From positions 1-35,388 of the forward strand of contig NZ_NEUB01000580.1 of assembly GCF_002910825.1 (NCBI RefSeq): a stretch of 35,388 nucleotides of DNA, read 5' to 3'. Origin of the DNA: Streptomyces sp. SM1. GTDB taxonomy: Bacteria > Actinomycetota > Actinomycetes > Streptomycetales > Streptomycetaceae. Of the stretch, positions 30,621 to 35,388 are shown piece after piece. A program made the position numbers and the translations under genes. The notes under the pieces are model-generated. The model ran no database searches. It saw nothing but the letters and a program-made list of their open reading frames with translations, and was not told the origin of the DNA. Numbering within the stretch: position 1 is the first letter of the stretch; each line of letters starts with the position of its first letter.

Positions 30621-30850
30621 GCGCGTGACGCCCGCCGACCCCTCACGCTCCTCGGCCTCGCCTGAGCACGAAGTGGACGTCGCTCGGCTACGTCGAAGGC
30701 GTGAGGGCTGCGGCAGAACAACTCCAGGACCTGATCCTGGTCAGGCGGGCTGTCTCGCGGGGTCATCGAGCGGAACGGCGCTTCGGCGTCCGGGCGTTGT
30801 TTTCCGACGGCTCCCTGCCCCGCTCCGGGGTCGACCGGGTCCGACGCATG

Positions 30851-30889
30851 CGTTCTCGGCGTTCTCTCAGGCCGAGAACGCCGAGAACG
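30851..30889. terminator. 16-bp perfect hairpin
   Basis: CGTTCTCGGCGTTCTC (30851–30866) pairs exactly with 30874–30889 around a 7-nt loop. It lies 19 bp downstream of the stop of the minus-strand gene 30908–31516 and is probably its terminator. Confidence 0.7.
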
Positions 30890-30907
30890 CCGAGAGGTAA
30901 CGCCGCC

Positions 30908-31516
30908 TCAGATGGTCGGGGTGTCGTCGACAATCGCCCTGTGAATCTCAACGACCGGCTTCCACCCCGCGGAGAACTCGATGAAGTCCGCACGGGTGGG
31001 GTAGGTGTCGATCGCGCGACGGTCACGCTTGGGACTGTCGCTCCCCTTGCGCCCCCGGGGGATCTGTTCCTCGAGGATGTCGACCTTCACATCGGGAACC
31101 TCCTTGAGGCCCTGGCGCCAGATCTGCACGATGTCGGCGCCGAACGCCTGGCGGGCCGCAGCGTAAAGGGCCGTGAGAGACCCCTTGTCCCCACCAGGGA
31201 CGAACAGTGCCAGGTCCAGCACGACACCGGCGGACTGGAGGACCTCGATGGTCTCCGAGCCGTTCTCGTCGGCCAAGTAGATTCCGGCTTCGTTCTCGTC
31301 GCCGGGAAGGCAGGAGACCTCTTCCTGGAATACGGTTCTCGCCGTGATCGAGCCGCCCTCGAAATCCTCACCGGACTTGGTCAGAAAAGCAGGGACATAG
31401 CAGTCGGGAAGCTTGAGTTCTGCCGTGTCGGCGGAAACGAAGATCCTGTCCTTCACGCTGAGCTTCGTCACCTCTTCCAGCGAGAGGCGGCGAGCGGCGA
31501 TCTTCTCCGTGTTCAC
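30908..31516 (-). CDS. unknown protein
   Basis: A 202-residue soluble protein, MNTEKIAARRLSLEEVTKLS…, with KDRIFVSADTAELKLPDCYV, DENEAGIYLADENGSETIEV and a basic stretch EEQIPRGRKGSDSPKRDRRA before the C-terminus. I do not recognise the family. The middle part looks alpha/beta with no signal peptide or membrane segment. The GTG at 31516 follows AAAGGGAAA; the frame is open to 31564. A strong hairpin terminator follows. Its GC content is slightly lower than average and it lies among mobile-element relics, so it may be acquired. A single-gene transcription unit is likely. Confidence 0.7.
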   Translation of the reverse strand: MNTEKIAARRLSLEEVTKLSVKDRIFVSADTAELKLPDCYVPAFLTKSGEDFEGGSITARTVFQEEVSCLPGDENEAGIYLADENGSETIEVLQSAGVVLDLALFVPGGDKGSLTALYAAARQAFGADIVQIWRQGLKEVPDVKVDILEEQIPRGRKGSDSPKRDRRAIDTYPTRADFIEFSAGWKPVVEIHRAIVDDTPTI

Positions 31517-32191
31517 GATTTCCCTTTCAGGTTGCACTGTCCCTCCGAGCAAGGACGCTACCACGAAACCCCGAGGTCAACTGCCCAGTAATCTATGGGT
31601 ATATGGCCTCCGACGACCTGCACGGGAGGATACCGAAGCGAGTGCCACTCGGTCGGGAACACGCATCCGCCGGGTAGTGGCCCTCGTCATGGCGTGGGGG
31701 ATCAACTGGCGGTTGCATTGCGATGCGTCGGGCAGCACGGAGGAACTAAAAAGTTGGTTTACGGTAGATATCACCCATATCGTCTTCGAGAAGGTCGAGG
31801 TGGGGTAACGCGAACCATTCGTCGTGCATCTCGAAGAGCGCAGCGGAATCCAACTGGATGGTGCGACAACGGAACAACGGAGACCCCCACCGGCGACATC
31901 TGGAGGGAGCGCGAACCGGAAGTCGCGAACTGGCGCGCCCTCTTCGGTCAGGACGTCGGTGGAGTCGGCTGACGCCCGGTTGCCGACGTCTCTCATGTCG
32001 GGCGGAGTTCGGACACGGTGATCACGTCTGCCCCTGGCGCCGTGCGATCCTCGCGTCGGCGTCACAGCCGGGTGCACTCGCTGTCGCATCGAGTGCCGGC
32101 AGACGGACGCACTGCTCTGATGGCCGCGTTGTTCCTGTGCGGTGCGGCAGGGCCGGCCTCCGCCCAGGAGCAAGCACCCGTCCGTTCGCGG
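31517..32191. other. 675-bp stretch without a supported gene
   Basis: Relatively AT-rich in places (about 31740–31800). Frames on both strands are short or lack starts; none gives a protein I recognise. It separates the unknown gene from the MmyB fragment and is probably degraded DNA. Confidence 0.45.
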
Positions 32192-32590
32192 CTACTGGTT
32201 CTCGGCCGCGAGGCCGGGTGCCGATTCGGGTGTCCGGGGTGGGTCCGGCTCGGTGGCCATGGTTCTCAGGGTCTCGAAGGCGGCTGCCGTCGGGCTGGCC
32301 GGTTCGGCTTGGTAGACGACGAGTTGCTGGTGCGGGGCGCCGTTGACCGTGAAGGCCGCGAACTTGACCCGGAGGTCTCCGACGTCGAGGTGCTTGAGGT
32401 GCTTGCCCTCCTGGGACTTGCTCTTGACCTCGTGCGTCTTCCAGAGGTTCGCGAACTCCTTGCTCTGAGCCGACAGTTCGGTCACCACCTCGGCGATGCG
32501 GGGCGATTCCGGGTCATGGCCGTAGGCGGCTCTGAGTTCGGCGACGCAGGAGTGCGCGGCTCGCTCCCAGTCCCGGTAGAACTCGCGGTC
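32192..32590 (-). pseudogene. C-terminal fragment of an MmyB-type XRE regulator
   Basis: EFYRDWERAAHSCVAELRAA followed by ESPRIAEVVTELSAQSKEFA and NLWKTHEVKSKSQEGKHLKH is the ligand-binding C-terminal part of MmyB-like XRE regulators, ending with a stop at 32192. The helix-turn-helix half is absent: the frame passes directly into antisense of the response regulator at 32591, so the gene was cut exactly there. Confidence 0.75.
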
Positions 32591-33253
32591 ATGACCACCG
32601 CGCCGATCCGGGTCCTCGTCTGCGACGACCAGATGCTGATCCGCACCGGACTGGTGACGATCATCGACGCCCAGCCCGATCTCGAGGTGGCGGGCGAATG
32701 CGGTGACGGGCAGGCCGCCGTCGACCTCGCCGCGAAGGTGCGGCCGGATGTCGTGGTGATGGATGTCCGGATGCCGGTCCTCGACGGCATCGAGGCGACC
32801 CGGCGGCTGGCCGGTGCCGGGGTCCCGGACCCGGTCAAGGTGCTCGTGGTGACCACGTTCGACCTCGACGAGTACGTCTACGAGGTGCTGCGCGCCGGGG
32901 CGAGCGGATTCCTGCTCAAGGACGCGCCGCCGGACCGGCTGCTGCACGGGATCCGCACCGTGGCCATGGGCGCGGCGCTGCTCGACCCCGATGTGACGCG
33001 CCGGCTCGTGGGCCGGTACGCGGCCCGGATCCGGCCCGTCGAGGACGGCCCGCGGGACATTCCGCTGACACCCCGCGAGCTGGAGGTCCTCCGTCTCATC
33101 GCGGAGGGACTGTCCCACGGCGAGATCGCCGCGTCCCTGGTGATCAGCCAGGAGACGGTGAAGACCTTCGTCTCCCGCATCCTCGCCGAACTCCATCTCC
33201 GGGACCGGGTCCAGGCGGTCGTGTACGCCTACCGGCAGGGTCTGGTGGCCTGA
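32591..33253 (+). CDS. NarL/FixJ-family response regulator
   Basis: A 220-residue two-component regulator. The receiver has D12–D13 (VLVCDDQMLIRTG), the phospho-acceptor D58 (VVVMDVRMP) and K110 (GFLLKDAPP); the C-terminal LuxR-type helix-turn-helix is LTPRELEVLRLIAEGLSHGE … QETVKTFVSRILAELHLRDR. The usual histidine-kinase gene that overlaps or precedes such regulators is missing: the DNA directly upstream is a truncated MmyB gene on the other strand, and I see no ribosome site before the ATG at 32591. It may therefore be a displaced, poorly expressed or kinase-less copy. Confidence 0.92.
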   Translation: MTTAPIRVLVCDDQMLIRTGLVTIIDAQPDLEVAGECGDGQAAVDLAAKVRPDVVVMDVRMPVLDGIEATRRLAGAGVPDPVKVLVVTTFDLDEYVYEVLRAGASGFLLKDAPPDRLLHGIRTVAMGAALLDPDVTRRLVGRYAARIRPVEDGPRDIPLTPRELEVLRLIAEGLSHGEIAASLVISQETVKTFVSRILAELHLRDRVQAVVYAYRQGLVA

Positions 33254-33258
33254 CACGC

Positions 33259-33987
33259 TCACCGGCGCGCGGACTCGGGGGCGCCGCCGGCGGCCGTCGT
33301 GGGGGTGCCGGGGACGGCTGCCGCGGGGGCGGCCGTCGAGGTGAGCTCGATCCGGGTACCCACCCGGACCCGGTGGTAGAACCACTCCGCGTCCTTGACG
33401 CTCATGCCGACCCAACCCGCCTTCGCGGAGAGGCTCATGAGTGCCTCGGTGTCGAAGGTGAGACCGGCGGCGTAGACGGCTTTCCGGTCGGGGGTACGCA
33501 ACTCCACCAGGTAGGGGACCTCGACCGGCTTGCGGGTGTCGTCGCGGCCTTCGGGCCGCAGCAGGTCGGACTCCGCCCTGGCCGCCACCGTCAGCCGGGT
33601 GCCGGCCGGGAACCCGCCGAAGGAGTGCGGCTCGACGCGCAGCACGCGGTCGCCGACCGTGAGGGTGTGACGGGACAGGTCCAGTACCCCCGACGAGGCG
33701 GTGCGAGGAGCCGGGGTCGCCGTGCCGGGGGCGGTCGCGCTCGGGGCAGGGAGGCCGGAGGCCGTGCCCGGGCGGTGTCTCTCGCCTGCGGGGGCCTCGG
33801 GGTGCAGCGTGAAGGAGACGGCCGTCAGCACGCAGGCCGCGGTGGCCGCGGTGCCGAGTGCGAGGGCCGTCCTGCGGCGGCGGGAGCGGCGTCCGGCGCG
33901 GCCGCGGATCTCCGCGGCGCCCACCCGTGGCGGGGTCTCGTGCTGTGCCGCCAACTCGCGCAAGGCTCCGGCGAGTTCATCCGACAC
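33259..33987 (-). CDS. membrane-anchored protein with degenerate L,D-transpeptidase-like domain
   Basis: A 242-residue protein with a basic cytoplasmic stretch (GRRSRRRR, 32–39), one membrane segment (about 40–60) and an exported part. After a Pro/Ala/Thr-rich linker, VLDLSRHTLTVGDRVLRV and GWVGMSVKDAEWFYHRVRVG (191–210) look like the first and last blocks of a YkuD domain, but the catalytic SHGC is replaced by KAGW, so no transpeptidation is expected. The GTG at 33987 follows GGAGGGAG and overlaps the sigma factor gene by 11 bp, so the two are coupled; a role as anti-sigma factor or sensor is a fair inference. Confidence 0.7.
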   Translation of the reverse strand: MSDELAGALRELAAQHETPPRVGAAEIRGRAGRRSRRRRTALALGTAATAACVLTAVSFTLHPEAPAGERHRPGTASGLPAPSATAPGTATPAPRTASSGVLDLSRHTLTVGDRVLRVEPHSFGGFPAGTRLTVAARAESDLLRPEGRDDTRKPVEVPYLVELRTPDRKAVYAAGLTFDTEALMSLSAKAGWVGMSVKDAEWFYHRVRVGTRIELTSTAAPAAAVPGTPTTAAGGAPESARR

Positions 33988-34570
33988 GGCCGCGCTCCCT
34001 CCAGGCCGGCTCCTCGGCCTCGTCCACCGCCAGGTGTCTGGCCAGTGCCGCCCGTCCGCGGGACAGCCGGGTCTTGACCGTTCCCACGGGTGCGCCGGTC
34101 TCGGAGGCTACCTGCTCGACGGTGAGGTCGCACAGATGGTGCAGCACGACCGCCATGCGCTGTGCCTCGGGAAGCAGGCGCAGCGCCGAGACCAGGGCGG
34201 TGCGGTCGGGGCCCGGGCCGGGGGTCGGTTCCGGCGGCGGGGTGTGCCGCACCAGTTCCAGCCAGCGTCTCGCGCGCCGCCAGCGGCTCACGGCCAGGCG
34301 CATGGCGACGGTGCGGAGCCACGCCTCCGGGGCCTCGTCGGCCAGCAGCTTGTGACGCCGGTCCCAGGCCCGTACGAACGCCTCCTGGACCACGTCCTGA
34401 GCCTCACCGAGGTCACCCGTGAAGGCGTAGAGCTGCCCGGTCAGACGGGGGAACGCGGCCGCGTAGAAAGCGTCGAACTCGTCCTCGGTCATGCCCTCCA
34501 CCGGAGTCTCGTCGTCCCCCGCGATCCGGTCGTCAGCACCGCGCGTACGGGTTCCGCAGGTCGCGCACAT
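33977..34570 (-). CDS. SigE-family ECF RNA polymerase sigma factor
   Basis: A sigma factor of 197 residues with the ECF layout: region 2 around DEFDAFYAAAFPRLTGQLYA, DLGEAQDVVQEAFVRAWDRR, and region 4 around ALRLLPEAQRMAVVLHHLCD, LTVEQVASETGAPVGTVKTR. The frame runs to 34870, but the ATG at 34570 (MCATCGTRTRGAD) has GGGGGGTG upstream; an ATG at 34492 (MTEDEFDAF) is an alternative, with GGAGGG rather close. The N-terminal MCATCG could bind metal but lies outside the usual core. It overlaps the downstream membrane protein, its likely regulator. Confidence 0.9.
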   Translation of the reverse strand: MCATCGTRTRGADDRIAGDDETPVEGMTEDEFDAFYAAAFPRLTGQLYAFTGDLGEAQDVVQEAFVRAWDRRHKLLADEAPEAWLRTVAMRLAVSRWRRARRWLELVRHTPPPEPTPGPGPDRTALVSALRLLPEAQRMAVVLHHLCDLTVEQVASETGAPVGTVKTRLSRGRAALARHLAVDEAEEPAWRERGRVG

Positions 34571-34878
34571 CGAAGCACACCCCCCAAGGAAGACGGCGAA
34601 CACGGGTGCCGGGATCCAGGTACCGGGATCCACCGGCCCGCCGACCCGGGATTCGCTCGTGAATGACATGGTTCGTGACGTTTTCCACAGGGGAACTGCG
34701 TCCGGGTAACTCGGGCGCGCGACGGGGTACTTGGCAGGTGTGTCGTGCGTCACCCCGTTGGCAGAGTAGGGCAAATCGGGCATATCCCGGATTCCGCCAT
34801 GGCCGGTCCGCACTTCGTACAGAACACTCGTAACCGCCCCTAGTACGACAGTTCGAACCAAAGAGAGCATGTGCGGCC
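34571..34878. other. divergent intergenic region
   Basis: 308 bp between the sigma factor and the plus-strand gene. It should hold both promoters; I see no clear -35/-10 pair or long repeat. Confidence 0.4.
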
Positions 34879-35388
34879 ATGACCCACTCCACGGAAACGC
34901 CTGAAGTACCCATACGCCCGTACAGGGTTACCGCCGCGGAGGTCGTCCCCGGCGATCTGCTCGCCCTGACGCCCGAGGACGCGGCGCGGCACCGCTGGCA
35001 TGTCGTCACGCACACGCTGCCCGAGTCGCCGGAGGTGATCCGGGTCACGCTGCGGCCGCCGCTCGGCGGGGTGGACCACGAGGAGGTGCTGCGCCGCGAG
35101 GGGCGGGTGACCGTCGCGGGGCGGCGGCTGGACGTGGCCGCGGTACCGCTGGTGAGCTCGCCCTCCCTCGACGACGTGGAGTTCCGTGACGGGGACCGGC
35201 TGCACACCCTGCGCGCCGTCGACCCGCAGGCCGAGGAGCTGACGTACGTCCGCCGCTGGGGCTCCTGGCACTCGGACGAGGACCCGGCCGGCGGCGGCGC
35301 GAGCGACGAGGACGTACGCCGCTGGGCCGCCGAGGCGGACCGGGAGGGTGACGTCGTACGGCACGCACCGCGCCCCGCGCGGGCGGCG
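34879..35388 (+). CDS. unknown protein (partial, runs off right edge)
   Basis: 170 codons without a stop reach the end of the window. The protein starts MTHSTETPEVPIRPYRVTAA, with VVPGDLLALTPEDAARHRWH, then ELTYVRRWGSWHSDEDPAGG and a highly charged end. There is no signal peptide or membrane segment. The AAAGAGAGCATG stretch before the ATG at 34879 is purine-rich. Codon bias is strongly that of a Streptomyces core gene. It is divergent from the sigma factor gene; function not recognised. Confidence 0.75.
   Translation, partial: MTHSTETPEVPIRPYRVTAAEVVPGDLLALTPEDAARHRWHVVTHTLPESPEVIRVTLRPPLGGVDHEEVLRREGRVTVAGRRLDVAAVPLVSSPSLDDVEFRDGDRLHTLRAVDPQAEELTYVRRWGSWHSDEDPAGGGASDEDVRRWAAEADREGDVVRHAPRPARAA

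Noticed and set aside
31577-32173. 198-codon minus frame
   Set aside because: No start with a ribosome site and no recognisable protein; the composition changes within the frame.
1-35388. CRISPR array, rRNA, riboswitch
   Set aside because: No regularly spaced repeats, no rRNA signature, and no conserved riboswitch core recognised on either strand.

Overview
The window is Streptomyces-like chromosomal DNA. The base composition is very GC-rich with a strong third-codon GC bias, GTG starts are frequent, and the gene families are typical of the genus (RepSA/TraSA-type integrative elements, XRE–DUF397 pairs, SigE-type ECF factors). Coordinates 1–5632 are conserved core: an aspartate-family amino-acid block on the minus strand reading nrtL-lysA-hom-thrC (thrC runs off the left edge), preceded by an orphan CheY-like response regulator and a plus-strand tRNA-Arg(CCG) gene.

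From 5660 to 20219 an actinomycete integrative and conjugative element (AICE) sits in the 3' half of that tRNA gene, bounded by 46-bp identical direct repeats (attL 5660–5705, attR 20174–20219). It carries a pSAM2-like backbone in order: tyrosine integrase, excisionase, RepSA-type initiator, three small proteins, an FtsK/TraSA-type DNA translocase and a small conserved protein, all on the minus strand. A divergent GntR/HutC (KorSA-like) repressor follows, separated from the transfer operon by a perfect 21-bp inverted repeat and a pair of 15-bp direct repeats. Cargo on the right half is a BsuBI/PstI-type restriction endonuclease overlapping its N6-adenine methyltransferase, a three-gene operon of unknown role (two tandem paralogues plus a primase/polymerase-like protein) divergent from an XRE regulator with a TPR-like C-terminal half, and an aminoglycoside-phosphotransferase-family kinase. 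Hand scanning found no CTGCAG in the element, although the flanks contain it.

Right of attR (20220–about 32590) is an accessory zone of decayed mobile DNA: an inverted IS end relic, a DinB-like protein, an IS5-family element with a programmed-frameshift signature inserted at a GNAT gene fragment, a dihydrofolate-reductase-like protein, a NERD-domain protein, a small unknown protein, the C-terminus of a second AICE-type integrase, a second complete IS with 18-bp ends, and fragments of three more transposases. Intact cargo includes a lower-GC Tat-exported amidohydrolase/decarboxylase-like protein, a lipoprotein, and the Streptomyces trio HATPase – XRE/DUF5753 – DUF397. A 19-bp copy of the attL-proximal sequence at 23358 supports an older AICE having once occupied this site.

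From 32591 to the right edge ordinary chromosome seems to resume: a NarL-type response regulator whose 5' side abuts a truncated MmyB-type regulator, a membrane protein that looks like a catalytically dead L,D-transpeptidase overlapping an ECF sigma factor, and the start of an unidentified protein. All family assignments rest on motif recognition by eye; no database search was run.
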